Below are positions 44,602 to 52,335 of a stretch of DNA of 64,000 bases, in pieces. Position 1 is the first letter of the stretch; every line of letters starts with the position of its first letter. Origin of the DNA: JBFWRK01 sp050248955 (GTDB lineage: Bacteria; Actinomycetota; Acidimicrobiia; Acidimicrobiales; Ilumatobacteraceae); NCBI GenBank assembly GCA_050248955.1, contig JBFWRK010000009.1, positions 136,993 to 200,992 on the forward strand, in the 5' to 3' direction. Below the pieces are notes generated by a model, which was not told the origin of the DNA, made no database searches, and worked only from the letters and a program-made list of their open reading frames with translations. The position numbers and the translations under genes were made by a program.

Positions 44602-46349
44602 GCGCTCCGTCTCATCACGATCAGGCTCATGACGATCAGGCTCATGACGAGCAGGTCGTGCTGCTCGACGTCCGCGGACGTCCGGTCGGCAGCGCCGCGA
44701 AGCAGTCCGTGCACACGTGCGACACGCCGCTGCACCTCGGGTTCTCGTGCTACGTGGTCGATCGCGCCGGGCGAGTGCTCCTCACGAAGCGAGCGGCCTC
44801 GAAGCGGACGTGGCCCGGCGTGTGGACCAATGCATGTTGCGGCCACCCCCAGCCCGGCGAGACGCTGCGCGCTGCGGTCGCCCGCCGGTTGCGCGACGAG
44901 CTCGGCGTCGTACCTGCGAGCATGACGCTGGTGCTGCCGGACTTCCTCTACCGCGCCGTGATGGACAACGGCGTCGTCGAGCACGAACTGTGCCCCGTGA
45001 TCGTCGCCGAGGTGGACGGGGAGCCGTGCCCGAACCCCGACGAGGTCGGCGACGTGGCATGGATCGCGTGGGAGACCCTGTGTGCACAGGCCCGTGATCA
45101 ACCCGAGACGCTCAGCCCGTGGTCGGTCGCCCAGATCGCACAGCTGACCTCGCTTGCGTCGTCACCCCGCGGGCTGATCGAGCGCGTCGGCTTCGACGGC
45201 GCGGGACTCGACACCCCGACGTTGCAGCACGCCGCCCCGCGACCCGTCGACGCGGGCCCGGTCAGCTGGGCGCCAGCCGGCTCGGACCATGCGATCGACC
45301 CCTTCGTGCCGATCCGGGCGCGGGTCGAGGACGTCCTCACCAGCTTCGTGGCTGCCAAATCAGCCGAGCTGTCGGAGCTCGATCCCGCGTTGGGCGCGCT
45401 CACGCGTGAGATCGGTGCCCTCATCGGCGCCGGCGGCAAGCGGTTGCGGCCGGCGTTCGTGCACTGGGGCCACCGTGCGTCCGGCACTCACGACGACACC
45501 GGCGTCGCCGCGGTCGCGGCCGCCGTCGAGATGCTCCACACGTTCGCCCTCTTGCACGACGACGTGATGGACCGTTCGGCGACCCGGCGCGGACGCCCGG
45601 CGGCGCACCAGGGCCTCGCGGAGGTCCACGTCGCCGACGAGCTCGCCGGCGATCCGCAGTGGTTCGGCACCAGCGCCGCGATCCTCGCCGGCGACCTCGC
45701 GTTCGTGTGGGCCGACGAGCTGCTCGACACTGCTCCCCTCTGTGCGGCGGCGCTCGTCCGCGCTCGTCGCGTGTTCACGACCCTCCGGAGCGAGGTCATG
45801 GCGGGCCAGTACCTCGATCTGCGACTCAACGCCGTGGGCTCAGCGGGACCATCGGCGGCCAGCCGGGTCGCACTGTTGAAGTCCGGTCGCTACACGGTCA
45901 CGCGACCCTTGGAGCTCGGCCTCGCGCTGGCGGGCGACGTCGTGGGTGCGACGGCCGATGCGCTCGCCGTCTACGGCGACGCCCTCGGCGTGGCGTTCCA
46001 GATGCGCGACGACATCCTCGGCCTCTTCGGTGATCCGGCGCGCACCGGCAAGGGCTGTGCCGACGACCTGCGAGCCGGGAAGCGGACGGTGCTCATCCTG
46101 CGCGCCTTGGCGCTCGCGAGCGATGCGCAACGAGACACGCTCGTGCGAGCGCTGGGCGATGTCGACCTGGACGATCACGACGCCGAGGAGTGCCGCGAGA
46201 TCGTCGCCCGCAGTGGTGCACTGGCATCCGTGGAGACCATGCTCCGGGCGCACCACTCGACCGCACTCGCCGCCCTCGCCGGCGTGCCGGAGCCGGCTCG
46301 TGCGGCACTGACGGCGCTGGCCTCCGATGTCGTCCATCGGGACTGCTGA
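44598..46349 (+). CDS. idi-crtE: Fused isopentenyl-diphosphate isomerase / polyprenyl diphosphate synthase
   Basis: 583 residues with two enzymes. Residues about 19-185 form a type I IPP isomerase: NACCGHPQPGE with the catalytic Cys at 81 and the catalytic Glu at 130 in VEHELCPV. Residues about 235-583 form a trans-prenyltransferase: GGKRLRP (279-285), first Asp-rich motif DDVMD (321-325) and the second DDILG in FQMRDDILGLFGD. A 45-residue linker joins them. IPP is isomerised to DMAPP and both are condensed to GGPP (or FPP), the carotenoid precursor. Head gene of the operon, with a GGAG ribosome binding site six bases before the ATG. Confidence 0.88.
   Translation: MSAPSHHDQAHDDQAHDEQVVLLDVRGRPVGSAAKQSVHTCDTPLHLGFSCYVVDRAGRVLLTKRAASKRTWPGVWTNACCGHPQPGETLRAAVARRLRDELGVVPASMTLVLPDFLYRAVMDNGVVEHELCPVIVAEVDGEPCPNPDEVGDVAWIAWETLCAQARDQPETLSPWSVAQIAQLTSLASSPRGLIERVGFDGAGLDTPTLQHAAPRPVDAGPVSWAPAGSDHAIDPFVPIRARVEDVLTSFVAAKSAELSELDPALGALTREIGALIGAGGKRLRPAFVHWGHRASGTHDDTGVAAVAAAVEMLHTFALLHDDVMDRSATRRGRPAAHQGLAEVHVADELAGDPQWFGTSAAILAGDLAFVWADELLDTAPLCAAALVRARRVFTTLRSEVMAGQYLDLRLNAVGSAGPSAASRVALLKSGRYTVTRPLELGLALAGDVVGATADALAVYGDALGVAFQMRDDILGLFGDPARTGKGCADDLRAGKRTVLILRALALASDAQRDTLVRALGDVDLDDHDAEECREIVARSGALASVETMLRAHHSTALAALAGVPEPARAALTALASDVVHRDC
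44619..44648 (+). repeat. 15-bp tandem repeat at the start of idi-crtE
   Basis: GATCAGGCTCATGAC is repeated exactly at 44619-44633 and 44634-44648, followed by a partial third unit GAGCAGG. It encodes DQAHD twice near the N-terminus (residues 8-17). Confidence 0.85.
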
Positions 46350-46357
46350 GGCCCGCC

Positions 46358-47719
46358 GTGGAGTGTGCCGTCGTGCTGTTCAACCGGGATCTGCGCATCC
46401 GGGATCATCCTGCGTTGCACGAGGCGATCAACACCGCACGCACCGTCATACCGCTGTTCGTGATCGACGGTCAGGTCCTCGACGGTGCGCACTCGGCGCC
46501 GAACCGCGTGGCGTTCCTCTTGGACTGCCTGCGCGACCTGCGCGCCGGCCTGTCCGACCGCGGCGGCAACCTCGTCGTCGCGCGTGGCGACCCGGTCGAC
46601 GTGACGATGCAGCTCGCCGCCCGGCACGGCGCCGAGGCCGTCTTCGTCTCGGCCGACGTCAGCCGGTACGCGGCGCGGCGCGAGCAGCAACTCGCCGCCG
46701 CGTGTGACCGCCAGCGGCTGGCGTTCAGCGCCTTGCCGGGCGTCACCGTCGTGCCCCCCCACGAGCTCCGCCCCGCCGGCGGCGACCACTACCGGATCTT
46801 CACGCCCTACTGGCGGCGATGGAGTGCCGCTGCGTGGCGCGATCCCGTCGCTGCACCCTCCGACGTGCGCCTGCCGCCCGCCGTCACCGTCGGTCCGATC
46901 CCCACGCTCGAAGCGCTCACCCACCAACGGCCGTCGCCGGAGCTCTGCGCGGGCGGTGAGACCGTGGCACGAGCGTCGCTCCAGTCATGGGGCGAGACCG
47001 CGCTCGATTCCTACCGGGAAGGCCACGACGACCTCGCCGGCGATGCCACCTCGCGGCTCAGCCCGTACCTCCACTTCGGTTGCGTGTCACCCCTCGATGT
47101 CGCTCTGCGCACCGTTGATCGCACCGGTGGCGAGGCCTTCCTCCGCCAGCTGTGCTGGCGCGACTTCCACCACCAGGTCACCGCGTCGTTCCCCGCCATC
47201 GCCACCGCGGAGTACCGGCCCCGCGGCGATGTCTGGCGGCAGGCGACGCGCGAGCTGGAGGCGTGGCAGCTGGGTCGTACCGGTTACCCGATCGTCGACG
47301 CAGGGATGCGTCAGCTGCAGCAGGAGGGCTGGATGCACAACCGCGCCCGAATGATCACCGCGTCGTTCCTGACCAAGCACCTCTACATCGACTGGCGACT
47401 CGGTGCTCGCCACTTCCTGCGCTGGCTGGTCGACGGTGACATCGCCAACAACGCGGGCAACTGGCAGTGGGTCGCCGGCTGCGGCAACGACACGAGGCCG
47501 AACCGGGTGCTCAACCCGCTCCGCCAGGCCGAGCGCTTCGATCCGAACGGTGACTACGTGCGTCGCTACGTCCCGGAGCTCGCCACCGTCGCCGGTCCGG
47601 CGGTGCACCGGCCGTGGGACCTCGACCCGGAGCGCCGCGCGCTCATCGACTATCCCGCTCCGATCATCGATCACACCGACGGCGCCGCGCGGTTCCGGCG
47701 AGCGCGGAGCGCGGCATGA
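46358..47719 (+). CDS. phr: Class I deoxyribodipyrimidine photolyase
   Basis: 453-residue photolyase/cryptochrome-family protein. The N-terminal alpha/beta antenna domain starts VVLFNRDLRIRDHPAL. The C-terminal helical FAD domain has SRLSPYLHFGCVSP, WRDFHHQV, the tryptophan/asparagine-rich block MHNRARMITASFLTKHL and NNAGNWQWVAGCGNDTRP. It repairs UV-induced pyrimidine dimers using blue light. Its place in the carotenoid operon suggests co-regulation by light. The GTG 46358 start follows the idi-crtE stop by eight bases; its stop overlaps crtI by four. Confidence 0.9.
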   Translation: MECAVVLFNRDLRIRDHPALHEAINTARTVIPLFVIDGQVLDGAHSAPNRVAFLLDCLRDLRAGLSDRGGNLVVARGDPVDVTMQLAARHGAEAVFVSADVSRYAARREQQLAAACDRQRLAFSALPGVTVVPPHELRPAGGDHYRIFTPYWRRWSAAAWRDPVAAPSDVRLPPAVTVGPIPTLEALTHQRPSPELCAGGETVARASLQSWGETALDSYREGHDDLAGDATSRLSPYLHFGCVSPLDVALRTVDRTGGEAFLRQLCWRDFHHQVTASFPAIATAEYRPRGDVWRQATRELEAWQLGRTGYPIVDAGMRQLQQEGWMHNRARMITASFLTKHLYIDWRLGARHFLRWLVDGDIANNAGNWQWVAGCGNDTRPNRVLNPLRQAERFDPNGDYVRRYVPELATVAGPAVHRPWDLDPERRALIDYPAPIIDHTDGAARFRRARSAA

Positions 47720-49203
47720 AGCGCCCTCCGGTCGTCGTCGTGGGCGCCGGGCTCGGCGGTCTGTCGGCAGCGTGTCATCTCGCCGGCAAGGGCGTCGACG
47801 TCGTCGTGGTCGAAGCCGGTGACGGTCCGGGCGGCCGCGCCGGATCCATCGGACGCGGTGGCTACCGCTTCGACACGGGGCCGACGGTGCTGACGATGCC
47901 GGACCTCATCGCCCGATGCTTCGCGGCAGTCGGCGTCGACATGGCCGAGGTGCTCACGTTGCGACCCGTCGATCCGATGTACCGAGCCTGCTTCGCCGAT
48001 GGCAGCGAGCTGCACGTGCGTCACGGTCGGGAAGCGATGGCGGACGAGATCCGCGAGGTGTGCGGTCCGGCCGATGCAGCCAGCTTCCACCTGTTCTGCG
48101 ACTGGCTGACGAAGCTGTACCAGCTCGAGATGCCGGACTTCATCGAGCGCAACTTCGATTCCGTCCTCGACCTGGCGCGACCCTTGCGACCGGCGATCGC
48201 GCTCGCCCGCATGGGCGGGCTGCGTCGCCTGAACACGATGGTCGAGCGCTACTTCGCGGACGAGCGGCTCCTGCGGATCTTCAGCTTCCAGGCGATGTAC
48301 GCGGGCCTCGCGCCGTATGAGGCGCTGGCGATCTACGCCGTCATCACGTACATGGACACGGTCAACGGCGTGTTCGTGCCCGTTGGGGGAGTGCACGCGC
48401 TCCCGCTGGCGCTCGCCGCTGCCGCCGAGAACGCCGGGGTGACGTTCCGCTACGGCGCCCGTGTCGACCGCATCCTGCTCGCGTCGGGCAGCCGCGGCGC
48501 CGTACGCGGGGTGCGTCTCGAGAACGGCGAGGTGATCGCCACCGACACGGTCGTGTGCAACCCCGACCTGCCCGTGGCCTACCGGACGCTGCTCCCCGGT
48601 CTCACCGCCCCGCGCGCCGCCCGCCGCGGCCGGTACTCCCCATCGGCGATCGTCTGGCACGCCGGCGTGAAGGGAGCGCTGCCGCCGCGCGCAGCGCACC
48701 ACAACATCCACTTCGGTCGCGAGTGGGACAAGGCCTTCCGTTCGCTCATCCACGACGGCACGCGGATGCCGGATCCCTCGCTGCTCGTCACCGTGCCCAC
48801 GATCGACGAGCCGTCGATGGCGCCGGACGGGCGGCACGTCCTGTACGTGCTCGAGCCGGTGCCCAACCTCGATGGCACCGTCGATTGGACGACAGAGCGG
48901 CCGCGTGCGCGAGCGTCGATCGAAGCCGCTGTCGCGCGGCTCGGCTACCCCACGGACGTCGAGGTGGAGCACTTCGTCGATCCGCTCGATTGGGAGTCGC
49001 AGGGGATGGAGCGCGGCACACCGTTCGGGCTGGCCCACCTGTTCTTCCAGACGGGCCCGTTCCGGCCCGGCAACGTGGACGCGAAGGCGCCTGGGCTCGT
49101 GTTCGTCGGATCGAGCACGGTGCCCGGCGTCGGCGTGCCGATGGTGCTCGTGTCAGGGCAGCTGGCCGCGGAGCGCGTCGAGCAGTTCCGGAAGCGGTCA
49201 TGA
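47716..49203 (+). CDS. crtI: Phytoene desaturase
   Basis: 495-residue FAD-dependent desaturase. It has VVVVGAGLGGLSAACHLAGKG (FAD-binding; in part), GYRFDTGPTVLTMPDL, FSFQAMYAGLAPYEALAIY and the C-terminal GLVFVGSSTVPGVGVPMVLVSGQLAAERV (in part). It introduces double bonds into phytoene to give zeta-carotene to lycopene-like products; CrtN-like specificity for C30 substrates cannot be excluded. The start ATG overlaps phr (ATGA) and the stop overlaps crtB, so translation is coupled. Confidence 0.88.
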   Translation: MKRPPVVVVGAGLGGLSAACHLAGKGVDVVVVEAGDGPGGRAGSIGRGGYRFDTGPTVLTMPDLIARCFAAVGVDMAEVLTLRPVDPMYRACFADGSELHVRHGREAMADEIREVCGPADAASFHLFCDWLTKLYQLEMPDFIERNFDSVLDLARPLRPAIALARMGGLRRLNTMVERYFADERLLRIFSFQAMYAGLAPYEALAIYAVITYMDTVNGVFVPVGGVHALPLALAAAAENAGVTFRYGARVDRILLASGSRGAVRGVRLENGEVIATDTVVCNPDLPVAYRTLLPGLTAPRAARRGRYSPSAIVWHAGVKGALPPRAAHHNIHFGREWDKAFRSLIHDGTRMPDPSLLVTVPTIDEPSMAPDGRHVLYVLEPVPNLDGTVDWTTERPRARASIEAAVARLGYPTDVEVEHFVDPLDWESQGMERGTPFGLAHLFFQTGPFRPGNVDAKAPGLVFVGSSTVPGVGVPMVLVSGQLAAERVEQFRKRS

Positions 49204-50069
49204 CGAGCCGCCCGGTCACGCTCGACGAGTCCTACAGCCGCTGCCGCGTCCTCAACCGCCGCTACGGCACCACCTACTACTGGTCGACCTTCGCCCTCCC
49301 GCGCGTGAAGCGCCACCACGTCTGGGCCCTGTACGCGTTCTGTCGCTACGCGGACGACATCGTCGACGATCTCGGGCCTGTGCCGATCGACGTCCGCCGC
49401 GATGCGCTGCTCCTGTTCGGCGAGCGGTTCTTCGCCGACCTCGAGGCCGGCCGTTCCGACGACCCGGTGCTCAAGGCGGTCGTCCACACGGTGCGCGCCT
49501 TCGACATCGACACCGAGTGCTTCCGGCGCTTCCTGCGGTCGATGGAGATGGACCTGACGATCACGAGCTACGACACCTGGTCAGACCTCCTCGTCTACAT
49601 GGACGGCTCGGCCGCAGTCATCGGCGAGATGATGCTCCCGATCCTCGAACCCCGCGCCCCGGAAGCACGAACGCACGCCCGCGACCTCGGACTGGCGTTC
49701 CAGCTCACGAACTTCCTCCGGGACGTGGCAGAAGACCTCGATCGCGGGCGCGTGTATGTCCCGCAGGAGGACCTGGCGCTCTTCGGGGCCGACCCGCACG
49801 CCCGCACCGCCGACGAACCGTGGCGCCGGTTGATGCGCTTCGAGATCGAACGCTGCCGCGAGCTCTACGCATCGGGGGACGTCGGGATCGAACTGCTGCC
49901 GCCGGGCTCGGCGCGCTGCGTCCGGGCGGCTCGCATCCTGTACTCGCGGATCCTCGACGTCATCGAGGCGGCGGACTACGACGTGTTCGCGTCGCGAGCC
50001 CGTGTGCCGACCTGGCGCAAGGCGCAGCTCGTCGGCCGCATCATGCTGACCTCGAAGCGCGACCGGTGA
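49200..50069 (+). CDS. crtB: Phytoene synthase
   Basis: 289 residues of the squalene/phytoene synthase family: TYYWSTFALPRVKRHHVWALYAFCRYADDIVDD (in part) contains the first Asp-rich motif DDIVDD. The second is in LTNFLRDVAEDLDRGRVYVP (DxxED region). It joins two GGPP into phytoene. The N-terminal RRYGTTYYWS block is typical of C40 CrtB enzymes. The start ATG 49200 overlaps crtI by four bases and the stop overlaps the glycosyltransferase gene. Confidence 0.9.
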   Translation: MTSRPVTLDESYSRCRVLNRRYGTTYYWSTFALPRVKRHHVWALYAFCRYADDIVDDLGPVPIDVRRDALLLFGERFFADLEAGRSDDPVLKAVVHTVRAFDIDTECFRRFLRSMEMDLTITSYDTWSDLLVYMDGSAAVIGEMMLPILEPRAPEARTHARDLGLAFQLTNFLRDVAEDLDRGRVYVPQEDLALFGADPHARTADEPWRRLMRFEIERCRELYASGDVGIELLPPGSARCVRAARILYSRILDVIEAADYDVFASRARVPTWRKAQLVGRIMLTSKRDR

Positions 50070-51196
50070 CCATCGTCGTCCTCGTCCTCGCTGGCCTCGG
50101 CGCAGCAACGCTGCTCCTCGCCCGCACGAGGACGCTGCGGCCGACCGACCTCCCGGCCGACGTCACGGACGCGCTCCCTCCCGACGTGCGCGTGTCGGTG
50201 GTGATTCCCGCCCGCGACGAAGCGGCCGCACTGCCGAACCTGCTCGACTCGCTGCGCGCGCTCGACCCGGCCGCGCACGAGATCATCGTCGTCGACGACG
50301 AATCCGGCGACGACACGGCGCGCGTGGCCGCAGCTGCCGGAGCCGTCGTGATCGCCGCTTCGCCCCCGGATGGCTGGCTCGGCAAACCATGGGCATGCCA
50401 CACGGGCGCGCAGGCTGCGACCGGCTCTCACGTGCTGTTCCTCGACGCCGACACGCGGCTCGCTCCCCGCGCCCTCGGCGCGCTCGTCGCCGAGCACGCC
50501 CAGCGGGGTGGGCTGATCTCGGTCCAGCCGTACCACACCACGGTGGCGCCCTACGAGGAGCTCTCGGCGTACTTCAACGCCGTGGCCCTGATGGGAACCG
50601 GCGCGTTCGCCGTGCCCGACCTCGCGACATCCGCGGTCGCCTTCGGGCCGTGCCTGCTGACCTCCGCAGCCGACTACCTCCGGGTCGGCGGCCACGCCGC
50701 TGTTCGCGGCGAGCTCCTCGAGGACATCCATCTCGCGTGTCGCTATCGCGCCGCGGACCTCCCCGTCACGTGCTTCACCGGTGGGGACACGGTTCGCTTC
50801 AGGATGTACCCCGACGGCGTGCGCCAGCTCGTCGAGGGGTGGAGCAAGAACATCGCTGCCGGCGCGGTCGCCGCCGGGCGGATCGCCGCCGCCGGAACAG
50901 TGCTGTGGGTCGCGTCGCACGCCGCGGTCGCGACGGCAACGGTCCTCGGCCTCGTCGGCTGGGCGCGCGGCACGGGGGACCTCCCGGTCGTCGCCGGCGC
51001 GGCCTGGTTCGTGGTCGGCGTCCACCAGTGGTGGCTCCTGCGTCGGATCGGGTCGTTCCGCTGGACGACCGCAGCCTGCTTCCCGGTGTCGCTGGCCGTC
51101 TTCATCGGGATCTTCGGACGCTCGATCGTGCTCACCTGGTTCCGCCGCGAGGTCACCTGGCGCGGACGGCGGATACGGGTGCGACAGACTCGGTGA
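50066..51196 (+). CDS. Glycosyltransferase family 2, CrtQ-like
   Basis: 376 residues. An N-terminal signal-anchor helix (about 1-18) is followed by a GT-A domain: VVIPARDEAAALPNLLDSL, VVDDESGDDT, the metal-binding DADT in LFLDADTRL, and the catalytic EDIHLACRYR region with GWSKNIA. Two or three C-terminal membrane helices follow (about 280-350). The pattern resembles CrtQ, which glucosylates 4,4'-diaponeurosporenoate in staphyloxanthin synthesis. The GTG start overlaps crtB as GTGA. The acceptor is presumably a carotenoid carboxylate or alcohol, inferred from position. Confidence 0.8.
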   Translation: MTIVVLVLAGLGAATLLLARTRTLRPTDLPADVTDALPPDVRVSVVIPARDEAAALPNLLDSLRALDPAAHEIIVVDDESGDDTARVAAAAGAVVIAASPPDGWLGKPWACHTGAQAATGSHVLFLDADTRLAPRALGALVAEHAQRGGLISVQPYHTTVAPYEELSAYFNAVALMGTGAFAVPDLATSAVAFGPCLLTSAADYLRVGGHAAVRGELLEDIHLACRYRAADLPVTCFTGGDTVRFRMYPDGVRQLVEGWSKNIAAGAVAAGRIAAAGTVLWVASHAAVATATVLGLVGWARGTGDLPVVAGAAWFVVGVHQWWLLRRIGSFRWTTAACFPVSLAVFIGIFGRSIVLTWFRREVTWRGRRIRVRQTR

Positions 51197-51197
51197 C

Positions 51198-51743
51198 GTG
51201 CCGCTGGTCCACCTCTCCGCCCCCGTGGTCGTCGCCATCGACATCGCGGCGTGGGGTGTCGTCCACGCGGTGTCCGGCTACGCCGTGCACACGCTCCCCG
51301 TCCGCCGGTTGTCGCGAGACGGCCGGCTCTTCGCGCCGCGTCGCCTCGAGCGCGACGGCCGCCTCTACGTCGACACGCTCCGGATCAAGCGTTGGAAGGA
51401 TCGCGTGCCCGAGGCGGGCGCGCTGTTCGCCGGCGGCGTCTCGAAGCGCCACCTGCCCGACGCCGACGCGGGTGGGCTGGAGCGGTTCGCCGTCGAGACC
51501 CGCCGTGCAGAGCTCGGCCACTGGTTGGCGATGCTACCGGCACCGCTCTTCGCGATCTGGAACCCGCCCGTCGCCGCTGCGGTGATCGTCGTCTACGGGA
51601 TCGGGATCAACCTGCCGTTCATCGCGATCCAGCGCTACAACCGGCTCCGCGTCGCCCGCGTGCTCCGGTCGAGGGCGTCACGAGCCGAAACCGCGGCCCG
51701 TTCCCGCAACGAGCGCGGCACGAACGGCACGAGCATCCCGTAG
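51198..51743 (+). CDS. CrtO-like glycosyl-carotenoid acyltransferase
   Basis: 181-residue membrane protein. An N-terminal helix (about 9-28) precedes RRLERDGRLYVDTLRIKRWKDRVPEAGALFAGG (in part), KRHLPDADAGGLERF and a C-terminal helix pair (about 118-150), ending in a basic tail. The block RIKRWKDRVPEAG plus GGVSKRHLP is the signature I associate with glycosyl-4,4'-diaponeurosporenoate acyltransferase (CrtO of Staphylococcus). GTG 51198 was chosen two bases after the glycosyltransferase stop. Its 3' end overlaps crtZ by 109 bases. Confidence 0.78.
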   Translation: MPLVHLSAPVVVAIDIAAWGVVHAVSGYAVHTLPVRRLSRDGRLFAPRRLERDGRLYVDTLRIKRWKDRVPEAGALFAGGVSKRHLPDADAGGLERFAVETRRAELGHWLAMLPAPLFAIWNPPVAAAVIVVYGIGINLPFIAIQRYNRLRVARVLRSRASRAETAARSRNERGTNGTSIP

Positions 51744-52123
51744 GGCTCGCCGCCGAAGAGGTGGTGGATGCGATGCGACTCGCGGAGCCACCGGACGTAC
51801 CCCCACGCGGGCAATCGCACTGGCAGGCGGTCGTGGATCACGATCTCGTGCACGACGAGGTATGCGACGCCATACAGCGTCATGCCGACGCCGACGAGAC
51901 GGAACGCCTGCTGCCCCGACACCGCGGCAGCAGCGAACGCAGCGACACCGAGCACCGAGAAGCACAGCGGGAACAGGTCGTTCTTCTCGAAGCGCCCGGC
52001 GGGCGGGTGGTGGTGGCTGCGGTGCCACGCCATCCCCGGCCCGTGCATCAGCCAGCGGTGCGAGGCATAGGAGAGGCCCTCCATCGCCACGAACACGCCG
52101 ATCACCAACGAGAACGCCCTCAC
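51635..52123 (-). CDS. crtZ: Beta-carotene hydroxylase / carotenoid 3,3'-hydroxylase
   Basis: 162-residue membrane di-iron hydroxylase. The four His boxes are HRWLMH (about 22-27), HRSHHHPP (about 34-41), HEIVIHDR (about 92) and HRIHHLFGG (about 116). These are the CrtZ/fatty acid hydroxylase motifs that bind two irons. The gene starts at GTG 52123 and runs toward the CrtO-like gene, with 109 bases of antisense overlap at the 3' ends. It hydroxylates a carotenoid ring or end group using O2. No lycopene cyclase gene is visible here. Confidence 0.85.
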   Translation of the reverse strand: MRAFSLVIGVFVAMEGLSYASHRWLMHGPGMAWHRSHHHPPAGRFEKNDLFPLCFSVLGVAAFAAAAVSGQQAFRLVGVGMTLYGVAYLVVHEIVIHDRLPVRLPAWGYVRWLRESHRIHHLFGGEPYGMLVPFVPRSLRERAAVSARDALDRSTRATRSRL

Positions 52124-52335
52124 CGCACGTCACCCGGCAACGCGATCAGCGTGCGAACGGCGATTGAGATCAGACGATCGAACCGATCCACTCGGGCCAC
52201 ACCTCCGACCGCGAAGTCTACGAACCGAGGCCTCCACACCCTCGGCGGAGTCCGTGCATCTCCGTGAGAACCGTGTTTTGGCTGCGGAGATCTGTGGGTA
52301 CCCCGGGCCGACCGATCACGGGAGGGATGGCACCG

